A stretch of 64,000 nucleotides of DNA. Origin: Hoplostethus atlanticus. Lineage: Eukaryota > Chordata > Actinopteri > Trachichthyiformes > Trachichthyidae. The notes beneath the pieces were generated by a model, which saw nothing but the letters and a program-made list of their open reading frames with translations, was not told where the DNA came from and did not search any database. Location of the stretch: the NCBI GenBank assembly GCA_034670405.1, contig JAXDDX010000014.1, forward strand, positions 2,963,001 to 3,027,000. The letters run 5' to 3'. Every line of letters starts with the position of its first letter. Position 1 is the stretch's first letter. Shown piece by piece: positions 12,288-22,858 of the stretch. Both the position numbers and the translations under genes were made by a program.

Positions 12288-13564
12288 CTTTGATGGTCTA
12301 GAATCTGTGAACCGAGCGAAGAAGATGGACAATATAAAGTTAATCACCGATGTGGAAAAGTACAACGACCCATGGCATTGTTTTTTCAATGATAACATTA
12401 CAAATCATAAGGCTTAAGATGCTCTGATGCCTCGGCTGTTGGAGCACAATGTAAGTATGACCTATTTTCATTTAGTGAGATAATGAGGCATTCCACCTCT
12501 GTGCTGGGAAAGGCTGCTGGGCTGTGTAGACACATGCTTCTGGTGTGTCTGCCCTGCTGTAACTCGTGCGAATAAATCCCGCTACACATCAGTTCTGCGT
12601 CTGGTGTGTCCCAGCACTTATGGCCCCGCTTGATGGGACTGCGATAGGCCCAAGTCATCACTTGTATTTTACCAGTCACCAGGAAACACAGTTATTATAA
12701 CTTCACTGCAGTGAGGGCCAAATTCCACAATGACTTGATGTTTTTGCGTCTGTCACTAAATCAGTGACAAACAAAATACCATCGACATACAGATGGTACT
12801 GTTTCATGAGCTTCATTATGAAGTAAAAACACATTCTTCCTAACTTGAACTGTGCAGGCTCTCCGCCTCTGTCTGGGTAAAGCAGCCCTCTCCTGGCAAC
12901 TTCTAAACAAGTTAAGGGACTGCTCAAGATCTCTTAAATAATTTAGGATTTCAGAGTATCCAAAGCATAAAAACTTTTATGCATTGGTTTTACCCTTACT
13001 TTTAAAAGTAGGATAGAATTTGTGTCACTATCTTAAACTTAAGACCAAATATTCACTGGCTTCATCCATATGGCCCCTGATCCTGTACCTGCACCTCTTG
13101 AACCTAATTGATTGATTGATTTCTGATTATGGAAACTAAAATCAGATTGCTATTTAGGTAGCCTAAAATCTGAATTAAGTCGATCTGAACAAACAAGATA
13201 GACAAATAGTTATTTCTTCTACTCTAAACTGCTGCTGGGTGACAGGGCCTATTACTAGTCACTAATGCAGCCGAAATTACTGAAATTACTCTTTGGGTTA
13301 AATAAAATTATCGCAAATATCTAAAGTTAGTAACTTCAGTGATGTAGCAGTTGTGGCCTTTCAAAGTTAGAAATGTTAACCTTTAATTGTAGTGCTCTCA
13401 ACAGGCCAATCAGTGTAATTTGCCAGAACACACAACAAATGCAATGTCAAGGAGATTTATTTCTAAAGGATATATCTTCACATTCACTCAAGAAATGACA
13501 CTGATGTTTTACTTGAATTTTTGAAGTTGAAATTTTAGGGGCCTTGAAGTTCTTGAAGTGAACA
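12286..13564. other. no gene recognised
   Basis: A 93-codon minus frame at 12398-12679 lies in a locally GC-richer patch but has no recognisable domain. The rest is AT-rich and featureless to me. Confidence 0.35.
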
Positions 13565-14060
13565 AAACAGACTTCTTACAAGAGGAAATCAGATACTGAT
13601 TCCACTCCGCATGAGAGCTGTGATTCTGGAGAGGATACACCACAGGCACCAGCTCCTAACCAAGTGTCGGGAGAGATACAGAGATGCCATCTGGTGGTCC
13701 AAAGTCAGGCAAGCTGTTAAAGCACAGACGCTGTCAGCACTGTGAGCTCTCATCACAACACCATTGCCTGGGCTCCCATGGTAAAAGCTGGCAAGCTGTT
13801 TTGTATAAATGCTACTCAAACTGTCTAGAACACCTGAAACTCACCAACACCATGAGTGAAGGAGTCATTTCTAGGCTTTAAAGCATCTATGCATTGGAAT
13901 CCCTGAGAAAATGGTGACTGTAAACTGTCCACAGTTCAAGTCACAACTGTTAGATATCCTGAGGAAACTGGACCCACAGATTGCACTCCTGCATTACAAG
14001 AACACAGCCACATAACTAACCAGCAAAATCCTTGCTTACAAGAACAAGACTGTGCACTAA
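13565..14060 (+). pseudogene. Gypsy (Ty3)-type integrase remnant
   Basis: Three plus-strand frames together give a decayed integrase. At 13590-13740 the frame reads ILIPLRMRAVILERIHH, then RHQLLTKCRERYRDAIWW, the zinc-binding (H2C2) region. The CxxC half (CQHC) lies in the next frame at about 13726-13737. The core follows near 13805-13945 (LTNTMSEGVISRL, then EKMVTVNCPQF). The family has SDNGPQF at the latter site, so that catalytic Asp is lost. The C-terminal segment is at 13950-14010 (LLDILRKLDPQIALLHY), matching the conserved 'ALLSYR' region. Frameshifts, stops and missing catalytic residues make it non-functional. No LTR of its own is visible. The adjacent LTR at 14285 is bounded by its own target duplication and is a separate insertion. 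Confidence 0.68.
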
Positions 14061-14284
14061 TATTCCTATTCTTGTGCAAAACCTGAGGTCATCATGCTCT
14101 TGGCTGTCCATTTCCAAAAAGAATAATACCAAAGAGCAAATAACACCAAATAAAAAGCCCCAGAATTCCAATGCCACCGAAGTACATAATAGCAATCTGT
14201 GAACAGTCTGGTCCTAAACCACAGATTATCAACTTTGAAGCAGAAAAGGCTGATCAAGACATCAAGCAGAATGTAAAACAACAC
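14061..14284. other. spacer between integrase remnant and solo LTR
   Basis: No homology recognised. It could be more of the decayed Gypsy element. It ends with AACAC (14280-14284), the left target duplication of the following LTR. Confidence 0.35.
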
Positions 14285-15055
14285 TGTTACATTCCTTGTA
14301 TTTTTTTAGGTGTTCTGTTGGAGGGTTGTTTTTTGTTTCTCCCTCTCGGTCTCTCTCTCCCCTCTACCTGTCCTCCCAGGTTCCTGGTTTGGTGCCCAGT
14401 GCAGAGGAGGCCAATCTTCAATCTTCAATCAACAATCAGCAGCAACCAATCAGTGGCCTCCTTGACACTTTATAAAGCCCTGGCACTTCCTGGAAAACCC
14501 TCTGCTTGTTGCTTGCTGTTGGCCTGTTGTGTCTGTGTGCTGGAAACTCATGGCAACTTACTTGTTTTAGTTTGTGATTTAGGCCAACCCTGATGTTTTG
14601 TTTAAGTCTGTAGGACACCTGGAGCAGGTAAGGGGCCCTACATTGGCAACACGTAGACTTTATTTGTTATTCCACTAGGTTAGGAGTGGATGCCACCCTC
14701 TGTATCCTTTGTTTGGGTAGTTAGAGCAGACAGCCAGGAGTAGGTTTTTGTTTGAATGTTCTTTTCTTTGGATAGTAGGTTAGACCTCTCCTTCTGAGTT
14801 AGTTCTGGTTTGCTTTTGTTCTTTACTTTGACTTGGCATCACTCGGGCTCCTTGTTGTCCTCAGTGTTTAACCACCCCTACTGTGTCTGTAAATACCTGC
14901 CAAGAACCCACACTAAATAATATTTCACCATACCCTTGCATATCCGTGTGTCTGTCCTCCTGCCGGTTCATCCTTCCCTTTTTTACCATCCCAATAATCA
15001 CCTTTATGTTGTCTCCCCTCACCAATCATTCTCCTACCATCCTGGGGTTGTAACA
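14285..15055 (+). mobile_element. solo LTR with 5-bp target duplication (771 bp)
   Basis: The unit starts TGTTACA and ends TGTAACA, perfect 7-bp inverted termini. It is flanked on both sides by AACAC (14280-14284 and 15056-15060), a 5-bp target-site duplication typical of Gypsy-type integrases. A TATA-like TATAAAG lies at 14471-14477. The T-rich and C/T-rich tracts suit an LTR. No internal region or second LTR is present, so this is a solo LTR left by recombination between two LTRs. The 140-codon frame at 14171-14593 crosses the left boundary and is not a gene. Confidence 0.88.
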
Positions 15056-15060
15056 AACAC

Positions 15061-15659
15061 ACAGTAGAATAATCACTTTCTAATTCTGTCAGGGTGCAGC
15101 AGTGTAGCCACTTCGCTGCAGATTTTTTATTTTTTTTTTATTTGGAAGACTGAAGAGACATTTGTTGACCAAGTGTTACAGAAGAAAATCGATTATCATA
15201 AGTGAACAGAGAAAATTGGTTTGTAAATATTACAAAACCTCATCTATTAGTTATTTTGTGACTATTGTATTGATGCTGTCCCCTGTGACAGACATGTGAC
15301 AAGTGTGCTGTGAACATGTTCCTAAGTTTAGCTTAATTAGCTAGTCAGGCCTTTTAAGGAAGTTAGAAATGTGACCTTGACTAGTCCACTAGTACATGAA
15401 AACAGTCTATAGGCTGAACCATAGGGTCTTAGCATGGAGAACCAATCATGCGAGACTTCTCTCTTTTCAAAGAAACTATAAAGACTGTAGTAAGCTGACT
15501 TTCAGAGAGAGGGCATAGAAAGATTTTGACTCTGTGAGACTTGTCTTCTCTCCAAAAATATATCTGTATACAATATATTTTTATACTTCAACCTATCAAT
15601 GTTTTGTTATTTCAGAGTTCTGAGTGCTTCATAGGCAATTTTCCACGACTCCGTCCAAA
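15061..15659. other. no gene recognised; possible old LTR-like segment
   Basis: Roughly 15290-15560 contains a TATA-like 'aactataaagactg' (about 15473-15486) followed by pyrimidine-rich sequence, reminiscent of an LTR promoter. I could find no matched termini or target duplication, so this is only a suggestion. Confidence 0.25.
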
Positions 15660-15671
15660 CTGCATGCAGAA

Positions 15672-15812
15672 TTTTTTTTGCCTTTATTTGATAGTTTGTA
15701 GAGAGAGACAGGAAAGATTGGGTGAGAGAGGAGGGATGACACTTGACAAACGTACCGGGCCAGATTCAAATCCAGGACGCCGAGGTTAGACCACTGAGCC
15801 ACCAGGACACCC
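15672..15812 (-). mobile_element. tRNA-derived SINE, antisense, with 12-bp target duplication
   Basis: On the minus strand the element begins 'ggtgtcctggtggctcagtg', with an A-box region, followed by 'ggatttgaatctggcc', a B box. The body reads 'tcatccctcctctctcaccc' and 'tctttcctgtctctctctac', and the end is 'aaataaaggcaaaaaaaa'. This is the layout of a widespread fish tRNA-SINE. It is bounded by a perfect 12-bp duplication, CTGCATGCAGAA, at 15660-15671 and 15813-15824, so the insertion is complete. The 82-codon open frame across it is an artefact. Confidence 0.9.
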
Positions 15813-15824
15813 CTGCATGCAGAA

Positions 15825-16540
15825 CTTGTTGTCTAGTAGTTTGTTTCAATATACTACATTTAAAATGGTTAATGAGGTAACATTTGGTTTGGTTGAGCAA
15901 ACACTGCAAAATACTAATTAGCAATTAATATAGCATGAAACTACCTACACTTCTGTATAACATGACAGAATGGTAAAATTAGTCATGCAAAACATTATTT
16001 TAGAAATACATCAGCCTCGGTTTGAATGTAACATGTTGAAATGTTCATGTAGCATGTCCAAAATAGTGTTTTCACATGCTGCATGCTACAGTGAATAGAG
16101 TTACTGTACTTGTGTATAGTACATCTTAGGACTGTATGTGCTGAACATAATTCAGACATAGCAACAGTTAGCTGTACACTGCAAACATGCCCTCCCAAGG
16201 GCAGGTGCAGTTAGTTCTCAGGGATAAGGGTTATGGTTCTGAGGTTGATGAACAGGATTATGCTCCACAGATTGCACACTCCTCTGTTGTAATTTTCTTG
16301 AAAAGCGTGACCTGAGCACACCACGTTGCTGTCCCGGGGTGGGAGACTGCTGTTTTGCTGATGAGTTGCTTTATAGTGCTCACACTAAGCAATTGCCCTC
16401 AGTTTACCTCTGTGCTGGGAGCGCACTGTTCAGCTTTCACACACAGAGCATCTGTGAGAGAGGTTTGGGCTTGCATCCAGGAAAATGCTCTGTTGCAATA
16501 GTAGAAGAAGCCCTATATTCAGACTACATGTAATACCTCA
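15825..16540. other. no gene recognised
   Basis: AT-rich with short frames. Nothing recognised. Confidence 0.4.
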
Positions 16541-16542
16541 AG

Positions 16543-16620
16543 ATATATTTTTTTTAAAGCTTTATTTACCCAGTGAAGGTTTGTTGAGAACGCATTCTCT
16601 TTTTCAGCAATGCCCCACTA
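16543..16620 (-). repeat. fish dispersed-repeat fragment ('ctttatttacccagtgaagg' type)
   Basis: The run 'aagctttatttacccagtga', then 'ttgttgagaacgcattctc', resembles the common fish motif 'cctttatttaaccaggtagg' followed by 'gttgagaacaagttctc'. In antisense this forms the 3' part of some abundant fish repeats. It is diverged and short. Confidence 0.45.
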
Positions 16621-17510
16621 CACACAGTATATTAAAATGTTTATACACTATAATGTGTATTATCTGAGCGATTGTGGATTTTTTTTGAAGGCCATTTTAC
16701 TTTCAAAAGGGGCTAGAAGAGAGTTGGCATAGACATCTATACTAACATTTCAAATATGGCCCCTGTTCAACTTTTGATTAACTTCACCAAGCCCTTCTTA
16801 CATGAACGTGATAGGTAAATATAAAATTATAATATATAGTTTAAAGTTAATTTTCTATAGTTTTATATAGAAATGTTACAATGAAATCTTATCTTATATA
16901 TTAAGTGTCAGTATTCATCAATACATGGGATAAGGTGTGTGTTCATGTGCCACTATGCCTATGCTTGACTGATGGGCACTTACCTAGCTATCCGTACAGA
17001 CCCCCTCAATACCACAATATTACATAGGTAACAGAGTTAGTCTATGAACGGTTTGCTCTGAAAAGAAATAGTAACGACAACCTTATATATGATCTGATTA
17101 ACAAAGAGACATACAGGAGGAGCCCTGGGGTACGTTAATGGAGATTAACCAAAAAATAGGATTTTATCTGTATAGTCTGAGAGTGGGCCTTTATCAGTGT
17201 TCTGCCCTTGAGGTATCCTGAGACTGCACTGACCTGGTCGTAACCAAGAGACGCATAAAATAGGACAAGGGTGTCTTGTGGTTAGCATACGAATGGAAGC
17301 ATATGTTCTAAAGAGAAGCATCTTCAGCAACATGACGATCACAAGGCACATGTCAGTAAAATGGCAACCATATTACTGCTTACTTAATGCATAGACTTTC
17401 TAGATAACAAAGAATCTATAGGATAATACAAAGACAAGAGTATAAGGAATATTACAATAAAAGAATATAAAAAATTTAAAGAATATTAAACGTAGGCCTC
17501 CACAATCACT
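16621..17510. other. no gene recognised
   Basis: AT-rich sequence without a supported feature. Confidence 0.4.
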
Positions 17511-17514
17511 ATAC

Positions 17515-18040
17515 AGTAACCTACTGGTACATGGAGCTGTTGATGTCATAGTCATCATATCGTCCATATATACCGTAATTGGTGGGTGGCACAGACCTCC
17601 CTGCAGCCTTTCCCATTACCGACTTTGAAGTTCTAATAATGACCTCCATTGCCATGGTGAAAGCTAACGGGGAAATTGTACACCCTGCCATGCCTATCTC
17701 CAGACACTGCTAAGCTGTAGTGTTCTCTGCTATGGTAAAACAGAGTTGAATGTCTAAGAAGTGAGCTTTAACTTACTACTTTATACTATCCGGCACTCTA
17801 AAGAAATCAAAAGCCTCCCACAACAGGCTGTGTGGTACTGACCCAAAAGCATTTGCCAGATCCAAAAATACTACATGGAGGCTTCTTTTCTCACGCCTAG
17901 CTGACTGAATTTAGCGCCAAATCATACTGGTGTACTTCCAGCCTTTTGCACCGAAGTGTCAATTATCTATCTGTCTTGTTATTGTCAAAGGTTTTGAATC
18001 TGTCAGCACACAAATCAGTATCTTCATTGAGTCAATTTCC
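17515..18040 (-). pseudogene. non-LTR retrotransposon reverse transcriptase remnant (copy 1)
   Basis: Reading the minus strand from about 18040 down, successive frames give IDTSVQKAGS, then VVFLDLANAFGSVPHSLLW, the RT motif with its conserved Asp. Next come LEIGMAGCTISPLAFTMAME, KSVMGKAAG, and finally VYMDDM in another frame, the RT catalytic YxDD box, close to 17570. Several frameshifts and stops break it. The order and wording match the RT remnant at 27800-28590, so both belong to one LINE family. I cannot fix the clade. No 3' tail or target duplication is visible. Confidence 0.75.
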
Positions 18041-19307
18041 GTTGTCCTTGTGTATATGGTGCAGTTTGTTTTAATGAACCTGTCTGAACCCTTGATATAG
18101 TTTTCTAGTAGCGCTTTGGTGCATAATACAAACATTTGCTATCCGCCTGTTTTGCACACTGTGTATACCAGGAATGATCAAAGGTTGAGAGGAATGTTTT
18201 TGTAGACACAATTTAAGTGTCTCTACAGTCTGCAGAGGAGACATTTGAAAACTAAAAATGTATTTTTAAGTTGAAATCAATTATTTAAGTAATTGATGCT
18301 TTCATCTATCAGAGTGCATGCTTTTGATGAGTTGGAAAGGATTACAATAGGTAGCTCACTGTTGCACTGCTGAGTTTGACAAAGTAAATAAAGGGCCACT
18401 CAATTGCCATACAATTTTGACAATTATGTTGAATCTACAATATATTATCATAAATGATTGTTCTAACCCTTTATCGGCCATAAACACTTAACCTTCCATG
18501 GAAAAAAAAATTAAATCAATTTTCTTCATAATTTAACAAATATATTGTGCGTCAAGTACAAAATAAACTGCCTCAATGTACAAAATTCAAAAACATATTC
18601 AAGTAATCCTGTGCGATTGCTCCCACATGACTTTCTAGTGTTTTAACAGTCAGTGGCATTGTGTTAATTAAAAATTCCATCTGCTTAGGAGACTCTGTGT
18701 CTTCTCAGTGATGGAAGACAGCCTTTCTGTAATATCCTCTGTGTAATCTCACAATGGAAACCAAGGCTGAATTAAATCAATTTAACCCATGAATTGCTGT
18801 CAGAAGTGTGATGAGCTGTAACAGAGCAGTGTGTTCTTTTTCTTCAATAATATTGCTGAGTTGTTTTTTTTTCTGTGAGGAATTAATCTTCTATGACTAA
18901 AATGCATTTACTTATTTTTGAAATGCATATCATGGCTTGCCTTGTTGACTGCATCAACACGGTCATCAACAACCTTTCAAAAAGGTCATGGGAGTGAAAT
19001 GAATGTTCATGCACAAAAAAAGCTTGCGTCTCATCCAATGACAATAGCTAGACAGAAAGGCAGGTACCACTTGTTGAAAGGTCTCGATGGGAACATTGTC
19101 TCCTTGATACAAGGTTTCAACATCTACAGACACTGAAGAAGTTACCAGCATTCATAACAATAATGGGTTCGATGGAGCATCTCTCCCTCTCTGGGGGCAC
19201 AGATTTGACATCACATGAGAACTGACAGAACAATCTTACATGTCATGTTTTGATGTGTTAGTAAGTAACAATAGGCTTCTGCAAAACACTGACAGTGTAG
19301 GCTAACA
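18041..19307. other. no gene recognised
   Basis: AT-rich. The final 150 bases before 19308 might be the left part of the Tc1 copy seen at 21490, but I cannot recognise Tc1 coding sequence there. Confidence 0.35.
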
Positions 19308-19312
19308 GGCCT
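19308..19312. repeat. 5-bp target-site duplication GGCCT (left)
   Basis: GGCCT lies directly outside the left terminus of the long-TIR element and is repeated at 21485-21489 outside its right terminus. Confidence 0.75.
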
Positions 19313-21484
19313 TGTAACAACACATTATGTAATAACACCGCATTATGTAATAACTCGACAAAATGTAATACATTTTCACTTCATTATGTAATAACACCCG
19401 CATTTTGTAATCTGCATTTTCTAATAAACAGCCTGAACGCAATATGTAATAAATTTCCCCGCATTTTGTAATTAATTATTACATATTGTGGTTATTACAA
19501 AATGCGGGAGTTGCACTTTTTTTTTGATGAAAATGTAATAAGGTCCATTATGTAATAACCAACCAAAATGGATGTCTTCATTCATGAAAATCGTTATAAC
19601 AACAATGTTTATTTTATGCATTCTAGCATGAATCATACTGACTCAAAATTCATTTTACGCATTGATTGCTGTTGTCCATATCCCATACATAAGACCCAAA
19701 GGGTACAGGTCACAATAATGGTTAATTTCAGATCTGTCAAAAAATAAATAGCTAAATTAATTGAATATATATCAAACATTCCTTTAAATATACTGCATGA
19801 TGATGCTCATGCATCTAGTTCTAATATGTGGTAATTTAACACATTAACATTGTGAAAATGTGTTCTATTCACTTGTTTTCTGTTTTGTACACACATTGTT
19901 ATACCCTTCCACTTGGCTGGTTAAATGACCAGACAGCATATGCATCAAGAATGTTGATTGTATTATTATTATTAATTTCCCTCATTATCACATTGTAAAT
20001 GTATGTAATACTTTCTAACAGGCCTGGTAGCTATTGCTAATTTTCTCTAAAATGCTCAAAGTTGCCAAAAAAACATGTCAGCAACTTAGTTTGTTCATAA
20101 ATGAGTCAATAAACATGGACATTTGTAAAATATGTGAACTATTCCTATGAATACATTCCTATGATGTTAAACAGAGTGAAGGAAAAAAACATTTTCCTGT
20201 CAAAAAAGACCAATATTATCTGCTAGGCGAGTGTTGTCATTGCTAACCAGCACATTGTTATTAGTATAAAGGTTTGAGCTTTTATCTTTACACTTTTCAT
20301 ATTAGTTGAGAAGCTACTCTACAGTAAACTCTAAATGATAGAAACTCTAAATCCAATGCTTTGCAGAGAAACAACATTTTATTCACACTCAATATCATAG
20401 CCTACCTTTCAACATGTGGCCAGTGATAGACACTACAATTTATTCTCCCTCTTCCAAGGCAGTTCAATAACTTTATTTATAGCACTTGTTTTAGCACGGT
20501 GGCAATTCAAGGTGCTTTACAAAGATTAAAAGACAGAGGCAATTGATACATAGACAATTTATAAGACAATTGATTTATAAGAACAATGAATAAATAAATA
20601 GTGGTGTAGTGCCTAGATAAAAACTAGATTTAAAATAAGTTTAACATTTTTTAAAGAACTCAAATAACTTAACTAGAAGCATCCATGAACAGTATGGTTT
20701 TGAGTCCTGATTCAAAAGTTTCGAGGGTTAGGCTACTTTTAAGATCGACAGGGAGTGTGGTCCAGAGATGCGCAGCATAGTGAGTGACTAAAGGTTGCTT
20801 CACCAACTTTAGCCCTGGCACTGGGCACTACTAGCAGCCCACTCCCACTTGACCTGAGAGATTTGGCAGGAGTGTACTCCTTAAACATGTCTGTAATGTA
20901 TTTTGATCCCACTCCATGTATTGATTTATAAACAAACAGCATTTCCTTATATTCAATTATGTGGCTGACGGAAAGCCAGTGTAGTGACTTAAGAATTGGG
21001 GTGATGTGGTCGGTCTGACCTTTTGGTCCCTGTAAGAACTCTAGCAGCTGCATTTTGAATAAGCTGAAGCTTTTTGATGGTCTTTTGGGGAGCCCTGTCA
21101 AAAGACCATTGCCATAGTCAACCCTGCTAAAAATAAAAGCTTTTATGTGGCTATTTAGACTAAGATCAGAGTGAACTATAACGCCAAGGGGGGCACCACA
21201 GGTCATAGGGGTCTAATTTAATATTTAGCTTAATTGTTAAAATTGGTTGGTTATTACATAATGCACCTTATTACATTTTTGTCATAAAAAAGTGCAACTC
21301 CCACTTTTTGTAATAACCACCACAATATGTAATAATTTATTATAAAATGCGGGGAAATTTATTACATATTGCGTTCAGGCTGTTTATTACAAAATGCAGG
21401 TGTTGTTACATAATGAAGTGAAAATGTATTACATTTTGTCGAGTTATTACATAATGCGGTGTTATTACATAATGTGTTGTTACA
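19313..21484. mobile_element. non-autonomous DNA transposon with ~250-bp terminal inverted repeats
   Basis: The left arm, 19313 to about 19568, begins TGTAACAACAC. It matches the reverse complement of 21239-21484, which ends GTGTTGTTACA, with only scattered mismatches and small gaps. Flanks carry a 5-bp duplication, GGCCT. Each arm is packed with short variants of the motif ATTATGTAATAAC, for example at 19324, 19342 and 19383, in both orientations. An internal hairpin (cccgcattttgtaa paired with ttacaaaatgcggg) lies near 19457-19508. The interior, 19569-21238, has no transposase; it contains an L2-type LINE 3' end in antisense (20456-21205) and AT-rich filler. Long TIRs, subterminal repeats and lack of coding place it as a deletion derivative or foldback-like element. 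The 5-bp duplication does not by itself assign a superfamily. Confidence 0.85.
20456..21205 (-). pseudogene. L2-type LINE 3' end (RT C-terminal region plus 3' UTR), antisense
   Basis: A 155-codon minus frame at 20739-21206 carries LGVIVHSDLSLNSHIK, then FIFSRVDYGNGLLTGLPK, QTDHITPILKSLHWLSVSHI, and SLRSSGSGLLVVPSARAK. These are blocks of the C-terminal part of L2-type LINE proteins in fish. About 35 residues normally present between NSHIK and the SSRVDY block are missing. The remaining C-terminus (WTTLPVDLKSSLTLETFESG) continues in another frame at about 20660-20765. The 3' UTR runs down to about 20456, with antisense 'tttatttatagcactt' and 'ggtgctttacaaagattaaa', typical of fish LINE tails. 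It is a 5'-truncated, dead insertion inside the long-TIR element, so it arrived after that element or was carried by it. Confidence 0.85.
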
Positions 21485-21489
21485 GGCCT
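21485..21489. repeat. 5-bp target-site duplication GGCCT (right)
   Basis: This is the right partner of the copy at 19308-19312. With the flanking A on the left and the terminal A on the right the shared word becomes AGGCCT, so the boundary could shift by one base. Confidence 0.75.
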
Positions 21490-22600
21490 CAAGACTAAGG
21501 TTGTGATTCAAAGTTATTGGACAGTTCCAAAGACTTGGGCCTCCATCAGTCTACAGTCAGACAGACTGTATACAAATGGAGAACATTCAGTGACCTTGCT
21601 ACTCTCCCTAGGAGTGGGTGTCCAGCAAAGATCACAGCAAGGCCATGCTGCATAATAGTCAAGGAGGTTACAAAAAACCCTAAGGTAACAGCTAAGGATC
21701 TGTAGGCATCTCTTGAACTTTGTGTCCATGAGTCCACAATAAGATAAACATTGAAGAGGAGTGGTGTTCGTAGGAGGATACCAAGGAGGAAACCACTGCT
21801 CGCCACAAAAAACATTGCTGTCTCAAGCTTGCCAAAGACCAGACCAAAGACCTGGATGTTCCATAAAGCTACTGGATCACTGTTCTGTGGACAAAAATGT
21901 AATGTTTTGGCAAAAAGGCACAACGCTATGTTTGAAGGAAAAAACATTGCATATCAAAACATCATCCCAATTGTGAAACATCGTGGAGGGAGCATCATGG
22001 TTTGGAGATGCTTTGCTGCCTCAGGACCAGCTTGCAATCATTGATGGAACAATGAATTCCAAATTGTATCAGGAAATTCTACAGGACAATATCAGGGTAA
22101 CGGTCTGTGATCTGAAACTTAAGTGAGATTGGGTCATGCAGCATGACAATGACCATAAAAACAAAAGCAAATCTACAGGAAAATTAGCATTATGGAATGG
22201 CCAAGTCAGAGTCCTGACCTTAACACGATTGAAATGTTGTTGCAAGACATCACAAAAATAACAATGAACTAAAACAGTTCTGTCAAGAGGAATGGTCCAA
22301 AATACCTCAAAGCCATTGTGCAGGTCTGATCAGCAACTAGGACATGTTTGGTTGAGGTTATTGCTGCTAAAGGAGGTTCCACCAGTTACTATGTCATGGT
22401 TCACATGCTTTTTCCAATCCAAGCTGTTTGAACAATATGTTCAATAAATTATACATTGTTGTATGTTACTTGTTAAATCACATTGTGTTTATCTATTTTT
22501 ATGACTTAGATGAAGATCAGACCATATTTTAGGAGCCATTTGTGCAGGAATGCAGGTAATTCGAAAGGGTTCACAAACTTTTTCTCACAAGTGTATGTTC
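21490..22600 (+). pseudogene. Tc1/mariner transposon remnant, 5' part missing
   Basis: Plus-strand frames give a decayed Tc1 transposase. DSSKDLGLHQSTVRQTVYKW, then LATLPRSGCPAKITARP, at 21517-21640 is the helix-turn-helix DNA-binding region. KRSGVRRRIPRRKPLL follows at 21751-21800. Next come EGKNIAYQNIIPIVKHRGG and SIMVWRCFAASGPA at 21930-22035, then MEWPSQSPDLNTIEMLL near 22195-22240, where the family has SPDLNPIE. The C-terminus is VIAAKGGSTSY near 22360-22390. Stops and frameshifts are frequent, and the catalytic DETK-like block is not intact. The right end is at about 22600 ('agggttcacaaactttttct', then 'cacaagtgta'), resembling a Tc1 terminal repeat. The left end is absent; Tc1 similarity starts at the edge of the long-TIR element. 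Confidence 0.88.
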
Positions 22601-22822
22601 TCATACCTTTTGTATGGGAACATACAAAGTACATTTATTGTACTTGGTAAATTAAGGGTATCTCATTCTGAGTTGTGTTCTCAAAAATCCCTAGGAGATA
22701 TTTAGCTGTCACGTAACTTCAATGCTACAATAGTACCATTTCTCAAATTAGGTACCAAGGTACTTTTTCAGTACCTGTACACCATGCAACAGTGATAGTT
22801 TTTTCTCTTTCTCTTTTCTGTC
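22601..22822. other. no gene recognised
   Basis: AT-rich spacer with nothing recognised. Confidence 0.4.

Positions 22823-22858
<36 letters not shown>
22823..22858. repeat. (GATA)n microsatellite
   Basis: About nine perfect GATA units. Confidence 0.95.

Noticed and set aside
14171..14593. 140-codon plus-strand open frame
   Set aside because: It crosses the left boundary of the solo LTR at 14285, so it cannot be a conserved gene.
13565..15055. A single LTR retrotransposon made of the integrase relic plus the adjacent LTR
   Set aside because: The LTR is bounded on both sides by AACAC, so it inserted independently of the sequence to its left.
15727..15812. tRNA gene on the minus strand
   Set aside because: The tRNA-like part is the head of a complete SINE with its own target duplication.
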